Shown: one piece after another, positions 11,758 to 23,044 of the stretch
Position numbering within the stretch: position 1 is the stretch's first letter
Layout of the letters: each line of letters starts with the position of its first letter
Assembly (NCBI RefSeq): GCF_040183065.1
Contig: NC_091126.1
Coordinates: 144,858,204 to 144,922,203, forward strand
Reading direction: 5' to 3'
Length of the DNA stretch: 64,000 bases
Source of the DNA: Periplaneta americana
Lineage: Eukaryota > Arthropoda > Insecta > Blattodea > Blattidae
Notes under the pieces: generated by a model
Seen by the model: only the letters and a program-made list of their open reading frames with translations
Told to the model about the DNA's origin: nothing
Database searches by the model: none
Translations under genes and position numbers: made by a program

Positions 11758-12020
11758 AGCCGCCGGCGTGGCTCAGTCGGTTAAGGAGCTTGCCTGCCGG
11801 TCTGAAGTTGCGTTCGGGGGCGGGTTCGATCCCCGCTTGGGCTGATTACCTGGTTGGGTTTGTTCCGAGGTTTTCCCCAACCGTAATGTGAATACAAGGT
11901 AATCTATGGCGAATCCTCGGCCTCATCTCGCCAAATATCATCTCGCTATCACCAATCTCATCGACGCTAAATAACCTAGTAGTTGATACAGCGTCGTTAA
12001 ATAACCAACTAAAATAAAAG
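11758..12020 (+). mobile_element. Intact tRNA-derived SINE (family A) with 11-bp target duplication
   Basis: Head: A box GTGGCTCAGTCGGTTAAGG and B box GGTTCGATCCCCGC. Body: TGATTACCTGGTTGGG, CCGAGGTTTTCCCCAACC and CGAATCCTCGGCCTCATCTC. The 3' end reads GCGTCGTTAAATAACCAACT, then AAAATAAAAG. It is flanked by TTCTCCTTCGT at 11747-11757 and 12021-12031, a perfect 11-bp duplication. Transcription would be by RNA polymerase III, and mobilisation by a LINE in trans. This is the best reference copy of the family in the window. Confidence 0.9.
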
Positions 12021-12031
12021 TTCTCCTTCGT

Positions 12032-12528
12032 TTGGCCATGTTCGTATTAAAAAAAGCGGGTGGAGGTGGGAAATGTCACGTTCATGTAAAGCATGTGGAT
12101 AAGTAATTATGTACACACATAAATAAAAATGGAAAATACTACTCATGATAACTTGAAGAAACAGAAATCCTCTGTAATTAAAGAAGACTTAATAGCCGCT
12201 CCCACTCTTGTGCACCTGTCTCCCTACTACCTAAATAATATATTGATCTTTATAAAATGTCGGTTGTTGCGGCTATTTATAAGATATTTTAATTTACACA
12301 CGTTGTCTTCAAAATAATATTTTCGATACCACTTAAGACGTGTACGACACGGAGTGCTCCTCCTAGCATATTGAGGTGTTCATCTATTAACAATCGTGGA
12401 TTTGTCTGACTAGGTCCAGAGGCTATTGTAACTAGAATATTCGCAACGAAATGTAGATATATTTCATGTATAATAATTGAGTACTCCCCGAAATATGGGT
12501 CTAAATCTAATTAAGAAAACATACCTTA
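12032..12528. other. Non-coding spacer
   Basis: Nothing recognised. Confidence 0.4.
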
Positions 12529-12600
12529 GACCAGTGGTTTCCAAACTTTATGTAAGTGCGACCTATTTTTGGGCGAGACTTCTGTGTGCGACCCAGACTA
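12529..12600 (+). mobile_element. hAT-like terminus remnant
   Basis: CAGTGGTTTCCAAACTTTAT followed by TGCGACC is the terminal sequence of common hAT elements (CAGTGGTTCCCAAACT type). A related end in the opposite orientation (GTTTGGGAACCACC) is at 59153-59166. No body was recognised. Confidence 0.5.
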
Positions 12601-12860
12601 CCGAACTGGAAGGATTCTTAACCTTATTCGGAAAATATAAATCCCTGAAAGTTGAAATGATTATTTTACTCAAAATTAATGGGTACTACCCAAAGAATGA
12701 CCAAAATAGAAGAATATAGTGCAACAATAACACAACATATTACATTAACAACATTTCGACTAGCCTATTTGCTGATAATTTCGAACACTTAAAAACTTTG
12801 AAAGACCAATATGCTTAGGCTTGCCAACTTTCGCAAATAAAAATGTTGTGTAACTTTCTC

Positions 12861-12933
<73 letters not shown>
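12861..12933. repeat. (AAT)n microsatellite next to the LINE
   Basis: About 24 units ending exactly where the LINE protein reading starts. A second tract of the same motif lies at 13628-13675 on the other side. Confidence 0.9.
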
Positions 12934-12935
<2 letters not shown>

Positions 12936-13620
12936 TCTAACTTTGAGAGAGGAAAAGAGGTTAAGGGTGTTCGAGAATAAGGTGCTTAGGAAAATATTTG
13001 GGGCTTTTTTTTAGTTGGTTATTTAACGACGCTGTATCAACTATGAGCTTATTTAGCGTCGATGAGATTGATGATAGCGAGATGAGGCCGGGGATTCGCC
13101 ACAGGTTACCTGGCATTTACTTTACGGTTGGGGAAAACCTCGGAAAAAACCCAACGAGGTAATCAGCCTAAGCGGGGATCGAACCCGCGCCCGAGCGCAA
13201 CTTCAGACCGGCAGGAAAGCGCCTTAACCGACTGAGCCACGCAGGTAGCCTATCTTGGGGTAAGAGGGATGAAGTTACAGGAGAATGGAGAAAGTTACAC
13301 AACGTAGCACTGCACGCATTGTATTCTTCACCTGACATAATTAGGAACATTAAATCCAAACGTTTGAGATAGGCAGGACATGCAGCACGTATGGGTGAAT
13401 CCAGAAATGTATATAGAGTGTTAGTTGGGAGTCCGAAGGGAAAATGACCTTTGGGGAGGCCGAGACGTAGATGAGAGGATAATATTGAAATGGTTTTGAG
13501 GGAGGTGGGATATTATGGTAGAGACTGGATTAATCTTGCTCAGGATAGGGACCGATTTCAGGTTTATGTGAGGGCGGCAATGGACCTCTGGGTTCCTTAA
13601 AAGCCATTTGTAAGTAAGTA
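12934..13620 (+). pseudogene. LINE family 1, 3' end, split by a SINE
   Basis: Plus-strand reading: LTLREEKRLRVFENKVLRKIFGA, then the SINE at 13005-13250, then DEVTGEWRKLHN, LHALYSSPDIIRNIKSK, AARMGESRNVYRVLVGS and WINLAQDRD...YVRAAMDL. This is the C-terminal region downstream of the reverse transcriptase in a non-LTR retrotransposon with a CFDP2-like endonuclease. Stops interrupt it. The 3' end is GCCATTTGTAAGTAAGTAAA, the same tail as the copies at 16376 and 27537. Clade assignment (RTE-like or jockey-like) is uncertain. Confidence 0.8.
13005..13250 (-). mobile_element. SINE family A inserted in the LINE
   Basis: The minus-strand copy runs from GGCTACCTGCGTGGCTCAGT (A box) through GGGTTCGATCCCCGC (B box) to the shared 3' end (TTTAACGACGCTGTATCAAC on the plus strand). 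The host sequences ATATTTGGGG (12994-13003) and TATCTTGGGG (13251-13260) are a slightly decayed target duplication. The LINE reading resumes immediately after it. Confidence 0.85.
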
Positions 13621-13625
13621 AATAA

Positions 13626-13627
<2 letters not shown>

Positions 13628-13675
<48 letters not shown>
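13628..13675. repeat. (AAT)n microsatellite
   Basis: Follows the LINE tail directly. Confidence 0.9.
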
Positions 13676-13676
<1 letters not shown>

Positions 13677-14329
13677 CCAGTATATGATATACATATGTAC
13701 ACGGTAAACCGTAAGTAATTCCATTAATTTGAGGGGATTATTCTTTGAGATATTTCAAACAAAAAATTTAATGTAATTTTGCTCGTTTTGCGTCCTTTTT
13801 GAGATGAAAATTGTTTTATACGAAACATTTCACAGCGTGTTTCGGAAAACCCATTGATTGAATTCCGAATATGCTCAGTCAATTTAAGAGAGCAGAATAT
13901 TATGATAATAAATTATAGAAATAGTTTTAGTTTTGCCTCTAAAATGTGAAGAAATTTGATACGAACAAATGTAACTTTTCGTTCTGCAAAGGAATTTTAC
14001 AATGTCACATTTGTTTTATTTCTCCAGGTGGTATCTGGTATAGGACTTCTTTGTTTACTAGAGCATTCGCATTATGTGTCCATTTGGTAGCCTTATTTTG
14101 TTCTATAATTGTTTGAGTATACTGTAGCCTATAGCCTACCTTTTTTTGCATCTTTCATCTTATATTATTTTTCACTATCTATTCTTGAATTCGACCTGCT
14201 CGTCATAGTTACTTCATCATCTATGTGGGCAACATTCTGGTGACGATTATTATCATAATCATCATTATACTAGTAGTAGTACTGTAGTAGTATTGTCCAC
14301 GCAAGTTATCTTGGTAGCCAGCTGCCTAG
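13676..14329. other. Non-coding spacer
   Basis: AT-rich, with a short (TAG)n patch near 14270-14295. Nothing else is recognised. Confidence 0.4.
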
Positions 14330-14535
14330 TAGCTGCGTCTGTGGCTCAGGTGCTAGCGCGCTGGTCTTCTATCCAGGCGGCCCGGGCTCGATCCTCGTGC
14401 AGGTCGTGATGGAACTTGTAGTGGACAAGCAGACATTACAGAGGGTTTTCTCCTGGTACTCTCGTTCTTTTATATAATTCCACCAACACACCACACCTCC
14501 CCCTCATTTCTGCTATCATCTGCAATAGTAAAATA
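14330..14535 (+). mobile_element. tRNA-like SINE candidate
   Basis: GTGGCTCAGGTGCTAGCGCG (A box) and GGGCTCGATCCTCGTGC (B box) at tRNA spacing, followed by a pyrimidine-rich tail. It is different from family A. Ends are not defined. Confidence 0.5.
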
Positions 14536-14542
14536 GGCTAGT

Positions 14543-15010
14543 GTGAAGTCTTGGATGTACGGAACCACTATTAATTCTGACGCGAATGTGGCAACTCTCA
14601 AGAAATTTCAAGCTCGACTGAGCACATGTCAGTCACAAGACCACAGACCAGATTTTGGATGGACAACACTAAAACATCCGTCTTACAGTCCTGATCTGGC
14701 ACCATGCGGTTACCATCTCTTTGGTAAACTGAAGGAATCCCTTCGCGGAACGAGGTTTGAAGATGACGACTCCCTCGTGTACGCTGCTAAAGAGTGGCTC
14801 AGACGTGTTGTACCAAACTTTTACCGTGTAGATATACAGGCCCTCTTTCCAAGGTGGCGTAAGGCAGTTGAAAGAGACGGGGATTATGTGAAAAAGTGGC
14901 ATTTTGTTCCTATAGGCTATATCTACTATCCGTGAAAATAGCAAAACCGTAGGATAAAAATGTAATTTTTAAATAAATGTTGTGCATTACTTTTCGAGTG
15001 ACCCTCTTAT
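14543..15010 (+). pseudogene. mariner transposase C-terminal fragment, catalytic Asp lost
   Basis: The frame encodes HPSYSPDLAPCGYHLFGKLK, then SLRGTRFEDDDSLVYAAKEWLRR and PRWRKAVERDGDYVKKW, the C-terminal third of a mariner (DD34D) transposase. In the family signature YSPDLAPxDYHLF the last Asp is the third catalytic residue; here it is Gly (CGYHLF). The first two catalytic Asp residues lie in missing sequence. The element appears to end near TTTTCGAGTGACCCTCTTA (about 15010). It is dead both by truncation and by the active-site change. Confidence 0.85.
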
Positions 15011-15530
15011 TATTATGGTGATGATGATTATTATTATCATCTTTTTTGATTTATTGTTAACACTCTAGCATAGGCCTTGGTGCTAATAACTCGATTGAGT
15101 CAGTGCAGACCATCCCTTAACTCCCCACTCCACCTTCCCCGGCTGAGACAGTTATGATTTGATGCGGTACGAGGAGACAGGAAGGTGAGTGACGGATTGT
15201 ACCAAACGGGCATCATAGCTTTCACGAACTTTCGGCTCTCGCTGGTCGTCTAAAATGCACCACTGATGCACAGATCCTTACTGTTTGTTTGTTTATAAGA
15301 CGGTGTAAGCAAAAAGGACATGTGCGTGGGTTTCTGCGTCCCTTTGATTTTGCCTCTTGTGCCCAGAGTTGCATCTAGTATCTCTTAAGTGCTTTATTTC
15401 TTTCATTTATTATATTCCATAGATCTTAAATTAGCAATGAAGCTTTAAGATGTGAAACAAGTCAAAATTTTACAAGATTGCAATTACAATTGTTACAATT
15501 TTTTTAAATTTCAATTGTTTTTACAAATTT
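15011..15530. other. Non-coding spacer
   Basis: Nothing recognised. Confidence 0.4.
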
Positions 15531-15826
15531 TTGGCGAAATAAAGTGAGATGAGGTGAGGCCAAGGATTCGCCAACAGATTACCTGGCATTTGCCTTATGG
15601 TTGGGGAAAACTTCGGAAAAACCCAACCAGTAATCAGACCAAACGGGGATGAAGTGAAGTGAGGCCGAGGATTCGCCATAGACCACACGGCATCATTCCC
15701 ACGGCTGGGGAAAACCTCGGAAGAAACCAATCAATCAGACCAAACGGGGGATCCAACCCAAGCCCGAGCGCAGCTCCGGATCAGCAGGCCAGGGAGTCTG
15801 CCGACTGAGCTACAGTGATGGCTCTA
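15531..15826 (-). mobile_element. SINE family A, partly duplicated in tandem
   Basis: Two minus-strand body segments lie head to tail. 15531-15648 has GATTCGCCAACAGATTACC and GGTTGGGGAAAACTTCGG. 15649-15826 has GATTCGCCATAGACC, GGCTGGGGAAAACCTCGG, then the B box (GGGATCCAACCC) and A box regions up to GCTACAGTGATG. Only the second has the tRNA-like head. This is either two independent copies or an unequal duplication. Confidence 0.75.
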
Positions 15827-15832
15827 CTAAAA

Positions 15833-16090
15833 ATATCGTCGTTGTTCCTGCAATAACTCCTATGTGCGAAAGATAAAATTTTTCAGTAGGAAGCGAAAAC
15901 ACATTTATTCATCCTATGGCAACCGTACATAGGAGACTGTGAATTCTTACATTTTCGAAACAAAGAAATATAATTACATACAGGAGATTTTATTATTTGC
16001 TGTATCACTATTTAAACTATTTAATAGAGCAAAAATCTAAAAATCGATAAATATGTCACATAGGAGTTATTGCAGGAACAACGACGATAT
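15833..16090. mobile_element. MITE, ATATCGTCGTTG family, copy 2
   Basis: Same ends and interior as 4811-5049, but about 19 bp longer because of an extra GCGAAAGATAAAATTTTTCAG stretch after the left end. It sits 7 bp from the SINE pair. Confidence 0.8.
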
Positions 16091-16129
16091 ACTGTACAGT
16101 ACATAGCCAACCAGATTATTAAATTTACA

Positions 16130-17090
16130 AACCCAAACGATTATTCATCAGCTTAGCTATAAAATATAATACATAGCAAGTAAGTTAATTCAATTTAAAG
16201 GCATAAACAATTCAATGAGTTTAGATATACAGAAATTGATAATACATATGCAAATTACTTCAAATTACAAGCATAAATAATTCATCGGTAGAGCTATACA
16301 GTTTACTATTCAATTTAAAGCATATAATACAATTCATCAGCCAAACTATACAAACATATGCAATACAAAGTAAACTTACTTACCTACTTACCTACAAATG
16401 GCTTTTAAGGAACCCGAAGGTTCATTGTCTTTCTCACATAAGCCCGCCTCGGTTCCTATCTTGTGCAAGATTAATCCAGTCTCTATCATCATATCCCACC
16501 TCCCTCAAATCCATTTTAATACTATCCTCCCATCTACATCTCGGCCTCGCCAAAGGTCATTTTCCCTCCGGTCTCCCAACTGACACTCTATATGCAGTTC
16601 TGGATTCGCCCATACGTGCTACATGCCCTGCCCATCTCAAACGTCTGGATTTAATGTTCCTAATTATGTCAGGTGAAGAATACAATGCGTGCAGTTCTGC
16701 GTTGTGTAACTTTCTCCATTCTCCTGTAACTTCATCACTCTTAGCCCCAAATATTTCCCTAAGAACCTTATTCTCAAACACTCTTAATCTCTGTTCCTTT
16801 GTCAAAGTGACAGTCCAAGTTTCACAACCATACAGAACAAGCAGTAATATAACTGTTTTATAAATTCTAACGTTGAGGTTTTTTGTCAGCAGACTACATG
16901 ACAATAGCTTCTCAACCGAATAATAACACAAAGTAAACAGATTAATTTAATTTACAAGCATACATTCGTTAAGCTATACAAAATTGTACAATTCATACAA
17001 AGTAGATTAATTTAATTTATAATCATAAACAATTCATCAGGTGAGCTATACTGACTACTATTCAAGTTACAGCATATACAATTCATGTTG
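16130..17090. repeat. Degenerate tandem repeat of about 90 bp, interrupted by a LINE
   Basis: The motif series TTTAATTTACAAGCATA, ACAATTCATCAG, AGCTATAC and a TATTCAA...GCATATA block recurs several times on both sides of the LINE at 16376-16927. Units are diverged. The LINE target duplication sits inside a unit, so the array is older than the LINE. Confidence 0.65.
16376..16927 (-). pseudogene. LINE family 1, 5'-truncated copy with 11-bp target duplication
   Basis: The minus reading gives YKTVILLLVLYGCETWTVTL (end of the reverse transcriptase region), EQRLRVFENKVLREIFGAKS, DEVTGEWRKLHNAELHALYS and HVARMGESRTAYRVSVGRPE, then a frameshift near 16557. The remaining tail reaches the conserved CCATTTGTAGGTAAGTAGG end. 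The flanks ACAAAGTAAAC at 16365-16375 and 16928-16938 match exactly. Only about 550 bp of a normally several-kb element arrived, the usual result of incomplete target-primed reverse transcription. Confidence 0.85.
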
Positions 17091-17249
17091 TGCTCATTGA
17101 TGGTGTTACTTTGGAAACAATATGATGTTGAAACGTGCGTTCACTTTCCTGCCCATCGTAAGTCCTGATATATTGTATTTTATTTTAAGGCTGTTTAATT
17201 AATAACCCGGCACACTCGCAATCACACTCATATTCGTACAAACTTCCAG
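17091..17249. other. Spacer
   Basis: Nothing recognised. Confidence 0.3.
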
Positions 17250-17355
17250 ACTCCAGATGCACAGGGAAGATTTCCCGATAGTCGAACCCGGGAATCGAAG
17301 GTGGGACATTCAGATCTGGAAGCCAGCGTGCTGATCACCACAACACAGAGGCGGT
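17250..17355 (-). mobile_element. tRNA-like SINE remnant
   Basis: The minus strand gives GTGTTGTGGTGATCAGCACG, then CTTCCAGATCTGAATG and CGATTCCCGGGTTCGACTA, an A-box/B-box-like layout. It is short and ends are unclear. Confidence 0.4.
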
Positions 17356-18668
17356 CTACAGACGACTGTCTTTCTTCTTTCGTAATTAAGTTAATTAAAT
17401 ATTAAATAATCCTTTCAACTGATTTTAGTAGTAAGACAACTGTTTTTTTCGTAATGTTTTGAAACAGAATTTGTCAATATGGCTGTCATTGACCCGTAAA
17501 GTATGCTAGTCATAACAAATTAGTAAAATTGTGTTATGCAACAGAAATTACTAAGACTTGTCATCTACGTATGTATATATTCTTAAATTGCCATCTGTCA
17601 CTATACTAGTTTTGGCGCCTGGAAGGCAAACATTCGATCTGGGATCCAGACTCTTTTGAGACAATAACCGGATTGTTATCTTACAGTCATTCATTACGAC
17701 ATTTCAGCATCCTAGCATGGCATTGAGGCCGTAATAATTGCTGTAGATCCAAGAGTTAAATCGAAATAATGTTTCTTCCTTTTTTTTTATCGCCGACGAC
17801 GTTGCAAAACCTGTCATTAAATCGCCTCAACTATGCAGCGAACCGGTTCTCAAGGTCTACATCTGCTGCAGTGGTTTGTGATTCCCAGAATTTCCTATGC
17901 TATCAAGTATGAAAAAGTTCTTCTTAAAGCGTATGTCAGCGTTGAACAATTGACTAAGCACTTTCACACAAGAACTTTACTGTTCCTGGGTATAAAAAAT
18001 CGATCTTACAAAGATGACATAATACGAGCATGTTTTACGAGTTTTGAAACAAACAGAGAGCTCGGAATCAAAACGCGTTAAGTCCACATTTTTATTGGAA
18101 ATGTTTTTTTTTTTTTTTTTTTTTTTTCTCGAATTTGCGTTCTTTTAGAAGCGCTTCATCAACCTACACGTGACATTTGTTGCAATTCACATATTTAGCC
18201 TGTTTAAATAAAGTCTCAAATCGCGGGTCTGATTCAGAACGCATTCTGTCCATCAGCCTGACTTGATCAAACCGTGTTAAGTCCATGAAAGTAAAATTTC
18301 TAACGAAAGCAGTACACTAGAATGAACGTAGTTAATTCTCTACTTGTCTTTAACAAATTTTCATTGTTGATTTTTCTAAAGTTTGCTTGTTGCCACCCAA
18401 GAGGCCTATATATATTAGTCCTCTTGTTGCCACCTTTAAACCCATGCGGTAAGATTTAAAAGGACGCGTCTATTGCCTGGAATCTATTTAAATCCCCGCA
18501 CACAGGCAGTGAATTGGTAGTGGTGGGGTAAGTGGCATTTAGAGGCAGGTAGAGGTCGTTTGCAATAAACACGGTCTTTTACTACAATTGTGATATTATA
18601 CTCATAATTTGGGTACTAATAATTATTTTGAATAGTATGGTAGGCTTCGAACGACTCCAGGACCAAAC
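17356..18668. other. Non-coding stretch with a repeated ACGCGTTAAGTCCA motif
   Basis: AAACGCGTTAAGTCCA occurs at about 18073, a variant (ACCGTGTTAAGTCCA) near 18271, and again at 28887. There is a T run at 18104-18127. The 82-codon frame at 17833-18081 has an ATG and ends at the motif but matches nothing I know. Confidence 0.4.
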
Positions 18669-18851
18669 CACAGTCTAGTATATACAGCCGCGAAGCTCAA
18701 TACGTAGTAAATATGCAAACACTAGATAGTTGCTCACCACTAGGATCGCTAATATCGCCTCATTACAGGCAATGCAAAATAGTACTGTCACAGTCTATTG
18801 TTTCTAGCACCCTCAAAACTCAAGCTTCGTGACTGTATATAGTAGACTGTG
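18669..18851. mobile_element. MITE, CAGTCTAGTATA family, copy 2
   Basis: The ends CACAGTCTAGTATATACAG and CTGTATATAGTAGACTGTG are near-perfect inverted repeats that extend into CGCGAAGCTCAA/TCAAGCTTCG. The flanks ACCAAAC and ATCAAAC are a decayed duplication. It is the clearest short member of the family. Confidence 0.85.
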
Positions 18852-19171
18852 ATCAAACATTGCTTGCATTCACACGTTGTTTCTCTTTGTTTCTTTGTGA
18901 GATTTAAAAGCTTTGCAGATTCTCGCTGGCTTCTTTTTCTGTGGGTGAAATATGACTGGGGAATTTGTAATCTTGTCGGCGTACCTCCAGCATTCCTCTC
19001 CCTTCCACCAACATTGCAGTCAGGCAAGGTTAATCCCCTATAAAATGTCTGCTGCTATAGTGAGGATCACGTAAGAGCAGTTCTTAAAAGGCTAAATTGG
19101 CCGTCTCTTCAGTGTTGCCAATTAACACCAGATATCGCCAAAGAGGGTAAAATCACAATGCTATGTACTGA

Positions 19172-19232
<61 letters not shown>

Positions 19233-19935
19233 TAATGTTAACAATAACAATGTCTTGCTTGTATACCACATCTCATCTTTATGTTGCGAGGTGTTTCCTA
19301 AATGGTTCAATAATTTATTTATGAAATATTATATTTTCCTCCTGGATATCTCGCATATTATGTTGGTAATTAGGATTAGTATGATCTAATATTACAATTT
19401 ATTTTGTCAGGCAACATGAAATTTATTGCTTTGACTGAAAAGTTTACGATTGATGAGACCTAATATAAAAATGTATTTACTTACTTGCACTTTCATCAGT
19501 TTGCTTTACTGTAAACCGAAATCATTGATGCCAACATAACAGTTAGAAAATAACTGCCAGTTGTAATATCTGTCAGTACTTGAAATTCGAAACGAAGTTG
19601 GTAAAAGAAAATTCAACCTGAGAGCTAGAAAACCACTATAATTCACTAGCATATTTAGTAATAGTGGGAAAATGGTTAGGTTTCCCCTTAGGGTATTAAG
19701 TAAGCTGATCCGGACTATAGGTCTGGCCGAAAATTTGTATAGTTCGTTTTGTTCCTGGGTTTGCTTCCCTTCAAGGTCTTACATGCAATTACGTAGGCAT
19801 TGAAAAGCTGAAAGTACCATAACCATTATATTGAAGGAAACATTTCTGTAGTCTTTTTTACGTATTTCCTCATAATGGGGAAGGGAAATAAACCTTGTCC
19901 TGATGGTCAAACCACAACATACTGTTACTGTATTC
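18852..19935. other. Non-coding, with an (AAT)n tract at 19172-19231
   Basis: Nothing else recognised. Confidence 0.4.
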
Positions 19936-20671
19936 TACAGTCTGATCCGTTTGGGTATGGATAATATTAATTTATTATTATAAAGCTATTATGACAGTAG
20001 GAAAAATTTCTTGCTGGTTATATTATGAATAAAAGATGGGAGTTTTCATATATGACAATCAACAATGCATAATCTGAAAAGACAAATGAAAACCGTAGAT
20101 AATTAAAATAGCTAGTACAAATCAACAGCGGGCACAATGTGTTCTTTGGTATGTTAAATTGAGTGTGTTAAAAGAGTTCAAAGGGAAATTTGACGTGAGT
20201 ATAATGTGCATAATGTACTTAAATACGATTCCATAATGTTGTGGTATCGAAAATTTGTAGAAACAGGTTCTGCGTTAATGAAACATGCAGGAGGTCGCAG
20301 GCGAAACCCAGTAAGAGAAGCAGCTATCTCTTGGCTTGGTCCCCAAACTCCCCAGATCTAATCCCTCCTGACTTCTTCGGGTAGGATTTTGTTAAAGACA
20401 TTGCTATTCACAGAAACTCAGGAACATTGATGATTTGAGAGTAAAAATTACTCAAACTTTATAACAAATCACCCCTCTTATGTTACAATGGACATGGGCT
20501 GTATTTCATTACCGTTATGAGTTGTGCAGGGTGCGCAATAGGAGTCATGTTGAGCTCTGAGGAATCTCCCATCTTTCAGTGTTGTATGCACAAAGTTTCA
20601 ACAAATAAATTTCAGTAGTAAATGTTTTACGGTGTTTTTATTTTATCCGTACCCAAACGGATCACACTGTA
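19936..20671 (+). mobile_element. Internally deleted Tc1/mariner element with 27-bp TIRs
   Basis: TIRs are CAGTCTGATCCGTTTGGGTA... at 19938 and its complement ending at 20669, matching at 27 of 29 positions including the flanking TA. TA dinucleotides flank both ends as expected. Inside are a decayed helix-turn-helix region (VKEFKGKFDVS... AGGRRRNP-like) and, directly after it, the C-terminal WLGPQTPQI..DF block (the WPPRSPDLTPLDFFLW region). The catalytic middle is deleted. At 732 bp it is non-autonomous. Confidence 0.85.
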
Positions 20672-20804
20672 TTACGCACTTCGGTTTCATCACTGTTTCT
20701 TTTCCTTCAATGTTACCCTTTTCTTTCCTTTATGTTGACCATGTAAATGCTGTGCCTGTCATCTTTTCTGTCATGTCACTTTACTGCCAATAAATCTTAC
20801 AGGA

Positions 20805-22158
20805 CCCCAATTCAGTAGCGGCTCGTCGTAAAGAAAATAGGTGAAGTGCTGTTAATATACACAAATGCATGAACAGTTTAACCAATATAATGAGTAGGCC
20901 TACTATTCGTAAACTACGTACAATTTTACTACTTCTGGAACACATGGAAACAGAAAAATTAATTTATTTCAGGACTCACCCAATTTCTTGCATACCAAGT
21001 CAATCCTTCTGTCTTTTAAAGCAGCAAACCTGTCGATGATGTCTTCATAAAATATCTCAGTTCAACTGAGGGTGGACAGTATATCTCTATGCAAAGCTAT
21101 GGGGCTAATGATGAAAGTCTCTCCTGTTATGTGGCATTTCAAATTAAATTTTCAATCTTTTCAAAGAGAAAAGCTTCTTTCATCGGAATAATTTAAGTTA
21201 TTTTATACAACTTCTCTCTTTTTAGCACTTTTTAAAACAAAGAAAAAATGGAACTGCAGGACGTCCAGAATTTAAAACATCTTTTCAATTCTCATATTTA
21301 TGTCTGCAAAACGGCATTTCCAATATATTACAAACCGTGCCATTTCCGGGATACATATTTCGCACTCATTTATTAATATTTTCTATGTACTGGTACCTAA
21401 GTACTTGCATAATAGTAATATAGTGATTAAACATTCAATATACCGTACACTACGATGTAGGATTAATACACTATATACACTTATCAATAATATACTCTAA
21501 ATACATTAAATAATAAGTTAATAAGTACTAAACTACGTATGCACATTTACGCGCGCGTTAATCTTTCAAGTACAAGAGCTGGAACAAAACTGGCAAACTT
21601 ATGAAAAGAAATAATACATGCGGCGGAAAACAACTTTTAAACTTTACGAATGTATGTGACGTGCAGTCCTGATAAAATAACATAGAGCCAGCTAATTTAC
21701 CGCTGCAAGGGTGGCTGCTTGGACACAAGGAATGAGGATACTTACCTCGAGTCAGGTAGTACATGCTGTAAAATTTCACAGCCCTTAAACAATAGCCCCC
21801 GGCCTTGGAGACCAGCTTCAACCCTTCTGTAACGTTAGGTCTGCAAACTGGTTACTCCACCTACAACAAGTCTGACAGTTCTCCGTAACTGAAAGACTCA
21901 GAAACGCACTTCACTCATACAATCTTTCTTTAGTGCGTGACGTCACGTTACCATGGAAACCAAGTGCTGTATGAGAATGGGAGCCCAAATATTTTCATCT
22001 CTACAGTATTACAGGTTTCAATAGACACCGCTCGGCGCTCGTAACAGTTGACATTATTCTATTCAGCGGGCGGTTACAGGTACTATTTATGCAACTAAAC
22101 ACTGTTAATAACGACTGAAAATAAAACTTTTTTTATTTTAGAAATACGGAACCGGTAA

Positions 22159-22216
<58 letters not shown>

Positions 22217-22298
22217 CGAGATAAAATTGTGTTTTACACGTAAATAGGTGATATGGTACTTCACCTACTTCACCTGAATAACCGCCCCTGCCCCAATT
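20805..22298. mobile_element. hAT transposon with exact 8-bp target duplication
   Basis: The body is 20813-22290. It begins CAGTAGCGGCTCGTCG and ends AATAACCGCCCCTG. The flanks CCCCAATT at 20805-20812 and 22291-22298 are identical. A subterminal AGGTGAAGT is found near the left end and, inverted, near the right end. No transposase domain is recognisable in the 1.48-kb interior, so it is a non-autonomous copy. A (TA)n tract lies at 22163-22211. Confidence 0.85.
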
Positions 22299-23044
22299 CT
22301 GACTCCCTTTCTTAAACTTTATGGAAGATTCCTCTTGGGTTGTAGGGCAGAACTTCAATGCAATTTTATTCAAACAGTTACAAAGAAGGGCCATCTGATC
22401 AGTGTGAGAGGATGAAATAGTGGAGTGTGGTACTTCTGAGAGGAATTTATGGATATGTACAGCAATTTTCGATGTTTGTAAAAAGTGCAAACAATGTCAT
22501 GCTTGGACAGAAGTACAAAAACAAAATGCTGGTATAGAGAAACTTAAAGAAAAGTGCAAATAAATAAATCCTTCCGAAAATAAAGATTTCGTGACAAAAA
22601 ATTCAAACCTTCAGGTGCAGTTTGCGAAAGGAACTAAAAAAATTCAAGGACTCCCAAATCACAAGATCGTCACCAGACAGCGTTTATGTACCCACCCTGT
22701 GATACTTCAAGTTGCTCATTTTCTTAACAGATAGAGTAACTCCAAGAGAAGAGACCGAAAAATTTGCAGGAGATGAATAAAAAGTCCTTGATGATGATAA
22801 AGATTATACAAATAGTTTTTAATTTCGGTTATAATTGAAGAATCTGAATTTTCTGCCCCGATCTTCAAAACAAATGTTAGTACAAAAGAAATATACATTT
22901 TCAATGTTGTATAAAGCAAAACTATGTGTGATGTCGACATTCATTTTCCGCTGTTAGATTGAAGAATTGTTGAAGTTTCGACAAGACACTGTTGGTATTA
23001 AGCTGTGATTGTTGCTCTGGCGCAAGCATAATAGCTAAGATGGC
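22299..23044. other. Non-coding spacer
   Basis: Nothing recognised. Confidence 0.4.

Noticed and set aside
13530-13724. Poly-Tyr and poly-Ile frames at ATT/AAT arrays (also 9040-9267 and 30734-31015)
   Set aside because: Artefacts of trinucleotide repeats.
17833-18081. 82-codon plus-strand frame
   Set aside because: It has an ATG, but there is no recognisable family, splice context or codon evidence.
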